A DNA stretch of 64,000 nucleotides. Origin: Hydractinia symbiolongicarpus (lineage: Eukaryota; Cnidaria; Hydrozoa; Anthoathecata; Hydractiniidae). The position numbers were made by a program, and so were the translations under genes. The stretch lies in assembly GCF_029227915.1 (NCBI RefSeq), contig NC_079883.1, positions 5,394,001-5,458,000 of the forward strand. The letters run 5' to 3'. Of this stretch, positions 23,942 through 35,787 are shown piece by piece; within the stretch, counting starts at the first letter, position 1; each line of letters begins with the position of its first letter. The notes under the pieces are model-generated. The model was not told the DNA's origin, searched no databases, and saw only the letters and a program-made list of their open reading frames with translations.

Positions 23942-24014
23942 AACAGGGGAGTTTGAAGCAGATGAGAGCTTGTTTGGAAGTGTGATGCAGTGGGAAGGAA
24001 AACAACGGAAATGT
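23942..24014 (+). pseudogene. Possible Merlin/ISXO2-like transposase scrap
   Basis: A short open stretch reads GEFEADESLFGSVMQWEGKQ before a stop. ExDESxFG is the signature around the first catalytic acid of ISXO2/Merlin transposases. Only about 25 residues are readable, so this is tentative. Confidence 0.25.
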
Positions 24015-24019
24015 TAAGA

Positions 24020-25800
24020 TTGTATTTGACCATCCAGAATCCTCTTTATCTATCCCAATTAACTCCGTTAACTGGGATAGATCACGTTAAGTTGAAAACA
24101 GATGTGATGCGTTCTGGAACTTCATAGAGAATTGCAGCTCATCCGCGTGTTCTCCCCGGAGAATGGTAGCTACAGAAATCACGTCGTTAATAACACTTAG
24201 ATAGATGATCATATTTTACATGGACACGCCTGTTACATTGGACACATGCTCGACAAAACTTAGGCTCTAAATAATGAATTTGATGCATCATACAAAAAAG
24301 GTATATACAAATCGCATTTATATAATGGTAAAACTTCGATCTTATTTCCCCCAGGTTGCAGCTATTCAAAATTTACGTATTTCCTATCCTTCCAATATTG
24401 AGGTATACAAACACGGTAAAGCTGCATCTTACAAGAACACAGTTTTCCAAAATGAGACCATTGGAACAATGTGTATATAGAGCAGATTATAAAACAAAAA
24501 CCGCCATCCACCGAAAACATGAAAACAATCATTTTTGTACGAAAGTGCTTAGATGGTGACGTTTGTCCAAACATGGTTGTTGTGGGACGCGTCCTCTCCA
24601 GCGTTACAAATCTGCTCCGCTTGGACGTTAGGTTACTTTGCAAATACAACAGTTATTTCCAGGAGTCGCACAATAAATACATGGAATAATCTTGACTTTG
24701 GACAAACGTTTTTATATATGAAAGCAATTTTATTTTATGAAAACAATTTTATAATAATGTTCCTATCAAGGTTATTTCACATTTTCAGTTTTATAGTAAC
24801 TTTTTCAACTTTTTTCCTTTTGTCTAATTTTTGTTTTCATGCATGTATACACACTTAAAGAGAACACATTGGTAGCATAAATTCTTGTAAAATAACTGAA
24901 TTGTATATACACAGTATCTGTTAGAATTTCAACTAATAATAATGATTGCTTTCTAGATTTTATTATTTTCCTTTTAAATATTTTGATTTTCCATGTGTAT
25001 GCCACGTTTGACAAACACATTTTGTCGTAACTGAATTTTATTCTGTTTTCAGAAACTGAAATATCGACAAATGTGATACAAGACTGATATAACAGTTGGA
25101 AGAGGATCCAGTTCTGTCTTCTTTAACCCACATGTTTGTCTAGTTTTATACTCAATGTTTGTCTTTTTTTTCAATATTGCTAAATATTTTTTATGAACAT
25201 AAATTTGTGTTTTAATATAGCTAGCTTTATGTGTGTATATAATATAGCTTTATGTTTTTTTTTTAAATCCCTTACTTCTTTTAGAAGTAACACTAACAGA
25301 ATTTTTGCAACATGTAAAATCTGTGAAATTAGCATGACAAATTCATGCAATCCTTCATCTGTATTTTTGTTTATGTATTTACGCTTACTTTGTTTTCTAA
25401 TAAAAATAATATTAATATTATTCTGAATAAAAAATATTAAATATAATTCTGATGTTTAGTAGTAAAAATAATAACTAACTATTAGCTATCTGTAGCTATA
25501 GCTATCTTTTTACACTTGTTGTTTTAAGCTAGCTGACGAAGACATTGCTTGCACTTGCTACCCACAAGTAAATCTGGGTTAAGAGTTAACTTTTTAGTTA
25601 AACCTAAAAAAAGCCATAAAAATCTGCCAAAATGTGTTCTCCAAATATTTTTCTCTTATGCACATGTATGCACAGTGTCAGCCATCTTTTTTATTTACAG
25701 TTAATTTTAAGCGTAGATATTTCACGGACCGAGTGACGTATTAAGATAATACGTATACGCATAATTAGATGAAAAGTCTGGACCAATCACGGCACGGAAT
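24020..25800. other. Intergenic sequence
   Basis: Several overlapping short ORFs exist at 24187-24860, but none has splice support or recognisable motifs. The remainder is AT-rich, with GCTAGCTA-type short repeats near 25205 and 25490. Confidence 0.35.
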
Positions 25801-25804
25801 AAAA

Positions 25805-25890
25805 CCAGCCTCCTCCAGGGCCTTTTTCGTCAGACCTATCAATAAGCGCAGCGCCGATGAGAGACAAAAAGCACTGGGAACAAGGTTGAA
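25805..25890. mobile_element. CCTCG-family short MITE
   Basis: CCAGCCTCCTCCAGGG ... CTGGGAACAAGGTTGAA are inverted termini. The core GTCAGACCTATCAATAAGCG and GATGAGAGACAAA also occur (inverted) in the copy at 62828-62956. Confidence 0.6.
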
Positions 25891-26169
25891 CGAACCCGTC
25901 AAAAAATCTTAAATCAGACCCAAACAATGTTTAAGGAAATATGGCCATATCTTAAAATTATAATCCAAAAACATTAACCGTCTTGCCACAACTGTTTGCT
26001 GAAATTTTCTGATTTCGTAATTTTTTTTAATTTATTTTGTTCTCTTCGATTTTATTTCATAAGTAGTTCTAGACCCGTGTGGTCACGTGATGGATTCTGA
26101 TTGGCCTATTATTAGAGATCTATGTTTTTTCGGCGAAAAATTGTATTTAGCATTTAAGTGTAAACAAAC

Positions 26170-29087
26170 ATGGCGGTGGGAGAGACGAAGGATCAAAGTA
26201 TGCTCGCGTTGGATCATGTTGTGACTGGATTGGAAGCAGATATTAAGGGCTAAATCACCATAGTTATATCATTGTCATTAAGTAATAAATTCATATCTAC
26301 TTTGGATTTCCTCAGTAAAAGTCATCAAGTGGTAGCACTTTTAACCCTATTCGGTACGGGGGGCAAATTCCGCCCCCCCCCTCCCCCTGACGGTTTTTTT
26401 TAATAACTCCTTATTGCTATGTTATATGGCTATGAAACTTACTGAGTTTCAATATTTATCTATTAGACACCTGCATGTCAAACTTTTAGGTCCCATACCT
26501 TTCAGAGGCTTTGATATTGGCCATTACTCAAAACTACCCCTAAAAATCTCTATGAAATCTTTAAAATGGGGAAAATAAAAATAACTCCTGTTAGAAAAAA
26601 CCGGATTTTCAGCCAATTTTTGGCAATTTTTTATGCGATCCATGTAAAAACCGGAAGATATGTTAATTAACTTTTATTTAACTTTCAGAAACTTCAAACA
26701 GAATGTAAAAATTCGCTCTAGAACAAAAGCAATTAAATTTTAAGCAGATATTGGCATTTTTAACAAATTTCAAGCTTCCGATGACGTCACAGATAATGTG
26801 CTGACACAAACAAAAAATTATTGCTGCCATTTTGTTTTTTTTATAACGTAATATAAGTGTGCTAATTTTGATTCAATTTGAACAACCCTATTAAAAGTTA
26901 TTAAAGGAGGCGGAATCTGCCCCTTCCCTTCCCCCCGGTCATAGTATGTTCGAAAAACCCCGGAGCGAATACGGTTAAAGCGGCACAAGATGCCACCATA
27001 GATGCGTGCATCAACAACCATCATCAACGTTGTGACGATATTATGAGGTGAGCGTTGTTAAAAAGAAGAGATTAGTTCTAAAACATACAAACCTAATCCC
27101 CAAGGTCCTCTACCTGCTTTTTTAGGAGCGATGAACAAAAATCCCTAGATACAAGGTTGCATATATGCATATTAATTCTTATCAAATTTAGAAGGCAGTT
27201 TCATTTAAATATTTGTGGGTGCGGGATTGGTCATCAGCGATGTGGTGACAATATACTTAAGTTTAATACCCTCCTGGTTTCCAGGACAGCACGCTTGCTT
27301 GTTAACATGTGAAGAATACATAAAACCGTGAGAGCGACTAAAAAAACAGACAATTTCCTTTGCGGTCCGCGGAAGCCGTTACACTAATTAAATCAGCGTG
27401 CTAAGAAAACAAACCGCAGAGATGTTAACAAAAGTTTGCCATCGTAATGATGTTTTTGTTAATAGGTTATGACGACGTGTGCTACTTTCTTCCTATCATT
27501 ATGCTCTGCGCAGAATACACATCAAAAGATACTGAGGTTTTAGCTAACACAAATTTCTTTCTTTAAAGTGGTTCCTTTTCTCCCTTTTGCAAATATGCCG
27601 CTGATTTATAAACAACAGACTCATTTTATAGATTTTTTCTTTGGATTTTTTTGTGCTTTCGATTAGCAAATATTTAATTTTTGTGTCTGCATAATTTATC
27701 TGAAGTCCATGCAGCCCTCTTCCTTGTTGTTAACACTTCTTCTTCTTGTTTGTTATTTAGATTTCTCGAATAAGTCGTCGAAATCGGAAGCCTATGGGAG
27801 CATCCACGAGGAATTTGCCGCCGCTTCTTGCCGCTACTATTTTAGTTCGCAAAGAGACGTACGGTAAGTCTTATGATATGTTGGCACTTAACTCCGGCTA
27901 GATCACAATGCTGTGGCATAAATCCATCAGAATAATGGCAAAAGAGTTTTCCGTTAAAGAAGGAAGGCACAATGTGGAATGTCATTCAATATGGCGTGCG
28001 ATATCAACAAATTTAATCGTTTTCATCTTCATTAAGATATACATGATAATAAATTAACATGCTGCTAATTACCAACCAATTAAAAGAACATGCTCACATA
28101 AATTAATATGTTCATCCTTCTCGTTGTTTTTTAAACATTTATGTGTTCAGAAAATTCTCGAAAATTGTCTTCAAAAGGATAACCGTCCTTTGTGAACACA
28201 TCCAAATATTTCTAAAACTTTTTTTACGAACCCAGTGCTACCAAATGCTTAACCTTTCCATCGATGATTAAATACTTCTCTTCAAACCTACTTGCTTTTT
28301 CAATATATTCCAATCTTTGGTAAATTACTAATACAAAAGTATATCAGTGTATTAATATTATTTGTTAGATATCCACATGGTATTATTTTAAAAACTGTAA
28401 TTCGTAAATGTTTACGGTTTATGATTCTTTATGCTGTGTTTTTTTACAATTTGCCAAGTGGAAATTTATAAACAGACTAGTCGGTGACCTGTAGATAATT
28501 ACACGGGTTCGGCCGTCCTTTATATACCGCATTTCGTGTTTCTTGCTCTTGTAGAGTAGAATTTGGCAATTGGAAGATTGTAAACAGATTAAAAGAAGTA
28601 TGATTTTAATAATAATTTCTAAAAATTTTTTTGTCGCAAGAATACTGAGAGTCTTGCAAAAAATTAAGAGCGCTTAAATTCGTCGCAAGCCTCTACTCTT
28701 TCGTATTCACCCTAAACATACGCTATGACACTTAGAGGCTAATTTTCTGCATTTTAATTTTCGCATAAAGTTGTTTGTTTTGTTTTTGTATATGCAAGCA
28801 AAGAGCGCAACTCTAGCAAAATAGCAAGGTTCTTAGGATAATCAAATGATATCGTAATATATTTCACTTTTAAACACTGATTAAATATTGATTTTTATAA
28901 ACATGCATATTTCTATACTTTACAATTTTAATATTTACATGTTGGTTAAAAAAAATTGCCTAATTTTTATTTCAGTTTCAAACTATGGGCCATTGCAACT
29001 TTGGCAGTCTATCTGACATTACGTAAAGTTTTTCTCCATGTTCTCAGAACAAGACTGCAGAATTCTCTTCCTGAATTGTTTGGTTAA
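26170..29087 (+). CDS. Candidate small tail-anchored membrane protein (3 exons)
   Basis: Exons 27761-27863 and 28976-29087 are well supported. The first has a pyrimidine-rich acceptor and GTAAGT donor; the second has a TTTTTATTTCAG acceptor, a stop TAA at 29085-29087 and AATAAA at 29104. Joined in one frame they read FSNKSSKSEAYGSIHEEF ... YYFSSQRDV, then R-FKLWAIATLAVYLTLRKVF, a single membrane helix, and a basic tail ending LPELFG. A first exon 26170-26197 (ATGGCGGTGGGAGAG, donor A|GTATGC) would close the phase and sits after a GC-richer stretch. However, the ATG frame also runs on, reading MLALDHVVTGLEADIK, and a further exon-like piece (AAQDATIDACINNHHQRCDD, ending at 27041 before GTGAGC) does not fit the phase. 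Family unknown. The gene is tail-to-tail with the CABIT/SAM gene, their stops 35 bp apart. Confidence 0.45.
26341..26978. mobile_element. piggyBac-like MITE, copy C
   Basis: TTAA + CCCTATTCGGTACGGGG at the left and CCGGAGCGAATACGG + TTAA at the right. The interior matches copy A in reverse orientation (TAATAACTCCTTATTGCT, GATATTGGCCATTACTC). It lies in the putative first intron of the tail-anchored gene. Confidence 0.8.
27091..27157. mobile_element. Diverged CCTCG-family MITE
   Basis: AACCTAATCCCCAAGGTCC and AATCCCTAGATACAAGGTTG are inverted termini 67 bp apart. Confidence 0.4.
28477..28550 (-). mobile_element. Helitron 3' end
   Basis: On the minus strand GGACGGCCGAACCCGTG and an imperfect hairpin are followed by CGACTAG|T, the same terminus as the Helitrons at 53337-53661. 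The 5' end was not located. Confidence 0.45.
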
Positions 29088-29103
29088 ATGAGTAAACGAG
29101 TTT

Positions 29104-29109
29104 AATAAA
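29104..29109 (+). terminator. AATAAA polyadenylation signal
   Basis: It lies 16 bp past the stop codon of the tail-anchored protein gene, and only 13 bp before the stop codon of the opposing CABIT/SAM gene. The two transcripts probably overlap at their 3' ends. Confidence 0.5.
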
Positions 29110-29121
29110 TAATTTAAAACT

Positions 29122-30507
29122 TCAAACGAGTCCATTAATGAAGAAGTACAACTGTTCCGCTTCACTGCGTTCCATACCAAGCTCAATGAAATCGTTTTCA
29201 TCAAAGTTCGTTAAAAGCTTGCCATTTATTTGCTCGTTTCGAAATATTTGGTGATAGTCCTCGAGTGATAGTTGGTATAACAGCTCAAGAACATCGGCAA
29301 CTGAAAATCGCTCAAAGCGTATCGAGCTACTCCTATAGTCTAACGATTTTCTTTCGCGTGGTTTCGCCCTTTTAACGGTGGATGTTTCGGTAGATATCGC
29401 ATCGGAACTACTTGTATCGTCCTTTTCTTCGAATTCGTTTCGCAAATTTGCGATATTTAAGTTAAGTTCCTTTAAAATACTTGTTGGTGTTTCGATATAA
29501 CGTTTAAAATCTTTATTTTCTAATTTTTTCGGGGCGTGAATATCTTTCTTTTTTATTTTTCCGTTTAATTTCGATTTTTTGCGTGAAATACCAACATCAT
29601 CGTATTTCAAACTCAAAAAACGCTTCCTGTTCGTATGGCTGTTTAAGACCAGTTCTCTTTGTATCAAGACCAACTCCTCTTCTGAGAGAATATCTACGGG
29701 TACTCCTCCAAGTAATATTTCACACGTGAGCTGAAAATCTACCGGGAAAGTGTGAACATAAAACTGTTTGGTTTTCGAATACGAGCTAGCTATTAAATAA
29801 CAATCGTCCGTCTTATCTGTTATAAACAATCTCTCTTGCGGAACTTCGATTTGTTGTGCATATAATTTATGTACGTCAGTCTTATTTGGCGTAATGAAGA
29901 ATGGAGTAACTTCATTCTGTAAACTACTCAACTCGCATTCACACTCGAAATATGGCGAGTTACATTTTCTAAATTCACCACGAATTTGTAAAGGTAAATA
30001 AACTAGCAATCGCCCTGGGTGAACCTCTACGGTTAATGCATCATCTTCGCTGTTTGTTTCTTCATGCAACACTTCAAATATCAACCCGGGGCTGTACACA
30101 TAACCTTGGCAAACAAAGGGTTTGGTGACGACTATCCAAGTAATTTTATCTTCAACTCGATTCTCAAAAACATCGTTTACGGTATGGTAAATTTTACTTT
30201 TATCAATCGCAATGTAATTCACACGACACGGTAGTGTAGATGGTACCTTAACAGTTTCCCCATTAGGCTTGGTACACTCTAGCTGAGTTATATTATATTG
30301 CTGGTGTATGGTTAGGATATCGTGTTGCGATAATTCTTCTTCGTTGTTTTCGTCAAGTAATTTTACCGTAAGAGGAATACCAACTTCTTGTATAGCTAAT
30401 TCAATATAAGAAGTCGGATTTTTGACGTACGACGCCGATTTTGTTTTTGCCGTCGACACCAGAGAAAACATTCCAATGGACTTTCTTCGTGCTTTTTGAT
30501 TCGACAT
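29122..30507 (-). CDS. CABIT + SAM domain protein, GAREM-like
   Basis: One uninterrupted frame of 461 residues, complete from ATG to stop. Residues ~25-320 read as a CABIT region: LPCRVNYIAI near the first half, the repeated pattern VYSPGLIFEVL, LLVYLPLQIRGEFRKC and PVDFQLTCEIL. Residues ~399-461 form a SAM domain (FSVADVLELLYQLSLEDYHQ, ...NGKLLTNFDENDFIELGM). A CABIT region followed by a C-terminal SAM is the architecture of GAREM, an adaptor that links receptor tyrosine kinases to Grb2/Erk signalling; Themis has CABIT without SAM. Vertebrate GAREMs are longer and carry proline-rich SH3 ligands and phosphotyrosine sites in the middle; here the linker is short, basic (RKKSKLNGKIKKKD) and Ser-rich. 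The coding sequence has no introns. Orthology to GAREM is likely but not proven. Confidence 0.8.
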   Translation of the reverse strand: MSNQKARRKSIGMFSLVSTAKTKSASYVKNPTSYIELAIQEVGIPLTVKLLDENNEEELSQHDILTIHQQYNITQLECTKPNGETVKVPSTLPCRVNYIAIDKSKIYHTVNDVFENRVEDKITWIVVTKPFVCQGYVYSPGLIFEVLHEETNSEDDALTVEVHPGRLLVYLPLQIRGEFRKCNSPYFECECELSSLQNEVTPFFITPNKTDVHKLYAQQIEVPQERLFITDKTDDCYLIASSYSKTKQFYVHTFPVDFQLTCEILLGGVPVDILSEEELVLIQRELVLNSHTNRKRFLSLKYDDVGISRKKSKLNGKIKKKDIHAPKKLENKDFKRYIETPTSILKELNLNIANLRNEFEEKDDTSSSDAISTETSTVKRAKPRERKSLDYRSSSIRFERFSVADVLELLYQLSLEDYHQIFRNEQINGKLLTNFDENDFIELGMERSEAEQLYFFINGLV

Positions 30508-32402
30508 CGTAATTTAACTGATCAAATTCTCTGTATAATATTAAGTTCTTCAGATAGTGTTTATAAATTTTTATATGTATTTACCTTTTAAGCGTTTAGC
30601 ATTTCCTCTGCTGTAATTCTATGTGTAAGGCTTTTTATGGTAACTATCTTTATCAGCAATTGTATCTCCTTTTCCCTGAAGAGTTCCGAATCTCAAGTGT
30701 GTTTCATATTCGTTAATGAATCATCACACTTCAATTCTGTTTCATCTACCTATTCAACCACACGCGTTAGATAACCTGAATAAAGAAAGAGTCATCTAAA
30801 TTAATGTTGACAAAATGACGTCACACCCCGAACAACCATTTATTAAATATGCATGACAAACATAAACCACAAACAACCTAGTTCCAAATTCATCTTTTAG
30901 TAATTCTTTGAAAGGTAAGAAGAAGTAGAAATTATTGAGAACGAAGTTGGTTTACTTCATTCTTACTAATAAAAATTTCTAAGGTGTTTCTGTTGCTTTT
31001 TTTACACAACCCTACCCCAGTATATTCTTTGACTGATACCACATTCATTACATAAAAAGACTCGGTTCTAAGTTGCATTCATAATTTAAAAATAACAACA
31101 AAAATATTTCCGAAATAGTTTTGTAGAAGATCCTACCAGGAAGCAATCAAACGAATGTCGTTGGACATATTTTTTTATGAGCTATTGTTGATAAAAAATT
31201 TTATAGTTACCTTAGTGTACAACCGCACAGGAAAGCCTCGCTTGATAATAGCTAGAAAAAATTTCTTTGAAAAGTTTACAAACAATGTTTTGTTGGGTTT
31301 TCACCTTCTTTATCTTTCTAAATCTGCTTACAATTGCATAATCACATAACTTCAAGCCACTTAGTGCCCAGATTTTTTTGCGTTTAATAAATTCGACATC
31401 CTTTTTCTCGTAAAATCAAAACTATTTCCCGGGGTTTTCAAGTAATTTGATCCCTCCCACGGTTTTCGCATGTTGTTGGAAGGTCCAAGAATTTATCAAA
31501 ATCTATAAACGTATAAAGAGACCACTAAGAAATTCCCGAAGCATAGAAAGCTGGGAACTAATTTGGAGATTGTCCAATTTGGACACATTCATCGAAAATA
31601 TATCCATGTTTTTCTTGTCCTATTTGTTACAAGATAAACAACATGTTTACATGGCGATGACGAAATGTCAATACACTGTAGGTTGTGGACTCGTATTATG
31701 TAATGACAGCTAGATGAATTTTTGTTGACATGTTAATGCGGATCAGACATACAGATAAAGTATTTTAGTAATTTAGTGACGTCATCGTTTGGCTCGATCT
31801 AGCGAAAAAAATTTGTCGCCTCCGCCTCAGCTGTGGCGACTCACTTGTTATGTAATTCTATCTAACCAAATAAAGTAAATTTGCTAAAAGACCAACTTCG
31901 TCTCCAGCGCTTTTATCTGTTTTTTATCAGGAGGACGAGTTTTTATCGTAATCGGAATGGATAGTCATAACATATAAAGACGAATAAAAAGACGTCTGGC
32001 GGACAACACAAGAAATGTAACGGTGGTAGAATATTTCACTCTTAAATAAAAATAAAAGTGAAAATTATTATTTTGTTTCGTTTTTTTTCAAACATTTTTT
32101 CTCACATGGTTTCTTTATTCTCTTCCTAGAAAACAAAAACGCAAGAAGAAAAAATAAAAATGTGTTGACGTTTGAAAAGAAGCTCTATTGGTTCTGCTAG
32201 ACAATGAAACTTTACACCTAAGATCTATCAATGACAGCGGTTTACTGGTCGACGCGTACCTAACTCAGGGAACCATAAATCTAAAATTGGATAAGTGTAA
32301 TCATAGGAGCGAGCACGAGTAGAAGCGAGAATGTGCTAAACGTGTGCTTTAAATTGAAATGAGTGGTTCACCCCGTTAGCTTTCTCTTCAACGATGAAAT
32401 GC
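30508..32402. other. Upstream region of the CABIT/SAM gene and intergenic DNA
   Basis: The minus-strand promoter must lie here. No further gene is convincing; the plus-strand ORF 31447-31713 has no splice support or motif. Confidence 0.35.
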
Positions 32403-32535
32403 CAACCTCGTTCCCAGGGTAGTTTACCTGGTTGTTGAAGTTGATATTTTGCCTTGTTGCTTCGTAATAATAGCTTAGGGACCTCAAGGCCACTCCGTAA
32501 TAACAGCTGCTACAAGACCCTGGGGACAAGGTTGA
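32403..32535. mobile_element. CCTCG-family short MITE
   Basis: CAACCTCGTTCCCAGGGTAG ... AAGACCCTGGGGACAAGGTTG, 133 bp between inverted ends. It contains CGTAATAA and the mirrored CCGTAATAAC. Confidence 0.65.
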
Positions 32536-33250
32536 GGCACAGCTGAATTGCTTGTGTATATTTCAAATTAGTTACTTATCTCAATAAGTTAATTGGGGGT
32601 GGAATAAATGCAAGATGGAGGATGAAAAAAAAAAATTAAAAATCAACGAATAATTAGAACGGGACTATTGTTCGTTATTCTAGATGATGGATAGAGTGAT
32701 TGTAAAAAAACGACACATCCCGATTTCCATAGCCACAAAATAAATGAGAACAGAAATTCCTTTCTCATTGTTAAGATCTACGTAAATGGTTCCAGGTGTC
32801 TCCGCACCAGTTTATTTTCTCAATGAGACCAAGTGAGGGGCGTCCACGGATGGATTACCAAAAAGATTTAATGAAATAAATATCTCATGTCTGGAGAGTT
32901 TACAATGACTCCCGTTTTAGTATTGTATGTTTTGCTATCATCTTACGTCTAACGCCTCTGTTTACTTGTTATATTTATTTCCATTATTGTAAACACTGTC
33001 GTTCCAAGAATATTTACTTGCAGAAGTCATAAAAAGTAGAGGGTTAGTGGAACAAGCACGAACAAAATGGTACAATAGCAACAGTTTTTGAGTGCATTCT
33101 TGAAAGTTTTTTTGCACATTCACCATTGTACAAGGCATTCGTAAGGTTGTATCTTGCCCCCTTTTCTTGTGACTAGGCTTGCACCCGTTGTAGTTGCTCT
33201 GTAGCAACGATAGAGTAGTAAAAGTGATTAAATTTTTCAAGACCTGTAAG

Positions 33251-33358
33251 CAACCTCGAACCCAGGATCTGTTGGGTTTTTTGAATCTCTGATGGAGAGA
33301 CGAACACATTATCGTGAACAGTGTTGATGGGGGACAAAATCCCTGGGGACGAGGTTGA
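33251..33358. mobile_element. CCTCG-family short MITE
   Basis: CAACCTCGAACCCAGGATC ... AATCCCTGGGGACGAGGTTG, 108 bp. A single end (CCTGGAGATAAGGTTG) also occurs near 33600. Confidence 0.65.
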
Positions 33359-35787
33359 TCTGCAAGGTCACGCTTTTTATAAAACATTCAACAATAGACT
33401 CACGCATCAGCCTGATCTAGCTCATTGTGAGTAAGCGATGGCTAAAGTCAGATGGTGTCGAGTATCTACAGCTATGCCTGTCAGGATCCATGAAAAAAAT
33501 CCTCAACGTATACTCTTTGATTTTCATTGCTTTGTTTAAGCGACGATTATATTTTGTGAGAGCGGGTATAATTGAGCATATTGTAAATGTAGAATAGACC
33601 TGGAGATAAGGTTGATAATGATATTCCCTGATCTTGCAAATGAACGAAGAGAAGATAAACGAGTCAACCCGTGGACGTTTAACACGACCTCACTACTAAT
33701 TTAATGTTCAAAAAAAGAGTGCAAGACTGCATAAAATTAATTAAATTTGTAATCTTCAAGAGCGAACAATGTTGGTAAATGACTTACCCCACATTACAAA
33801 GCTCACCGCGTTTTTATTTTGGACTGGAAATAAACCCCAGGGAACTAAATAAACCCCAGGCCTTCACGTTGAACCCCAGGCATTCACGTTCTACGGAGAG
33901 AAGAGAAAATTTACGTATACCTTATACCAGGAAAATAAAGAGGCAGAAAATTAACGCGGATTTTAAAAATTACAGTTCAGTAATAATTATTTTGACCGGC
34001 AAACGTAGAAAATTAGAAAAAAATTAATTGTAAAAATTATAGAGCCTAAGAATGCGCGTTAATAATTAGGGAAGAATAACAACTTGCGCGGAAAATTAAA
34101 GATTTAAAAAGCTCGAAACATGATAACGGACACATCCTAAAAGTTTTTTCTAGGCTGCGCGTTGATCATTAAAGCCAAGTAAAATATAAAAGAGTTTGAG
34201 TAGGCGAGTCAAATAAAAGAAAAATAAATTACGATATTTTGTCAAACATGGCCCCTTCACGTTAGGCGCGTTAATCATAGGGTGCGTTAGTTTTACCGTA
34301 GTTAATTTAAAACCTATAAAAAAAGTTTAATAATATATATCTAACAATTGCAATACTAAGCTCACATATATACTTTCTTCTCCTTGTCATGATATGATTC
34401 GTGCACACTGGTAATTGTCGAAGTTTTTGTAAATCAGTTGAGCTAAAACGCGTTAATTAAATTCTTTTTAGTTGCTATAGGCATTCGCGTAAATTTCCTT
34501 CGTGTTGATATCGTTATCGTTAATTTTATGTCTCTTTTTTTTACGGTAAGGTTTTCGCAGTATTTGTGATATCAGAAGTCTCATTTCTGTTAAGAAAGAT
34601 CATTAGCTTTTTACAGCGTTGTTTGTATGTACTCACATGATTTTTCCAATAAAATCAGCGAAAAAGAGATGTTAAATGTAGGCTAGACAAGAGGAAAAAA
34701 ATGTTAGCAGCATTCTGGTGTGAAGATAATATATTTATGTCTTTTATACAAGTTTAAAAAATATTAATAATACTCATATCATATATCTATGTAAAAATCC
34801 CAACTCCAGACTCCAGCACAAGGCGAATACATGGCTCACTATTTGCCACGTAGCAAAGTTGATACGTTGCTTTTGCTAAGGAGTCTGTTTGCAGAAAAAT
34901 TTAAAATGACTTTTAATTTTTTATGCAATTGAAAAACGGAAGCCTCCAAATAGTCAGGTTTTGGAAATAACAATTTTAGTTTCTGGTAAGATACACCGTA
35001 AAGGAATCAGTACAGAGCTCTATCCTTTCGAAGACAGACGGGGGACATTAAATTTTTTAAAAACACACAGTCAAAGTTTCATTTTCAAAAATTCACACAT
35101 CAATCACGAGATGGTATTTTAAAGTTAACTCCATTCAATGTAGCTTTTTCGGCAGCTAGATTATTAAGTCGAATTGGCTCAATAAAATACACCTTCGATT
35201 CGCAAAAGTTTTACAGCGGCAAAATTCGTTGATTTTCGTTAAAAATCAAACGTACAAAAATAAATTAAAATGAAATAAAATAAATTAAAACAAATTGGTC
35301 CTCGTCAATATTTAACCTATCGTTCAAGAAATATGATGCTAATCTATATTAGCCCTTGATTTATCAAAAGAACTTTGTTATATCATGGAGAGAAAGTCAC
35401 AGCTATTGCAAACATGAATTTGAACTTTGAGGTGAGAAAGAAAATAAATAGACCACACAAAATTTGTGGATTATGATGAAATTTTTTTATGTTTTTTTTT
35501 AACAATGCGAATCATTTTTCGGGTGATATTTTCGGCGCGGAATATCTCTTTCCAAGGTAAACAAAACAAAAAGAAAATAAAAGGCAAAAAAGCGTGTAAA
35601 ATTTGGAAATATGTAAGTGTATATATGAACTAAAAATTAATAAATAAGTTTAAATTTTTTTTATCCCATGTTACCAAAACCAATTGAACCCCTGATTACC
35701 AAATTACTTTTTGGACTTTTTGTTTCTCCTCTAATTGGTATTGATAAATCGGCTTGATTAGATTGTATTTGACAGTATAAGAAAGGA
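33359..35787. other. Intergenic sequence downstream of the ADPGK gene
   Basis: A short tandem repeat of AAACCCCAGG-like units is at about 33828-33893. Otherwise the DNA is AT-rich and no gene is supported. Terminal sequences for the ADPGK transcript must lie near 35600-35787. Confidence 0.35.
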
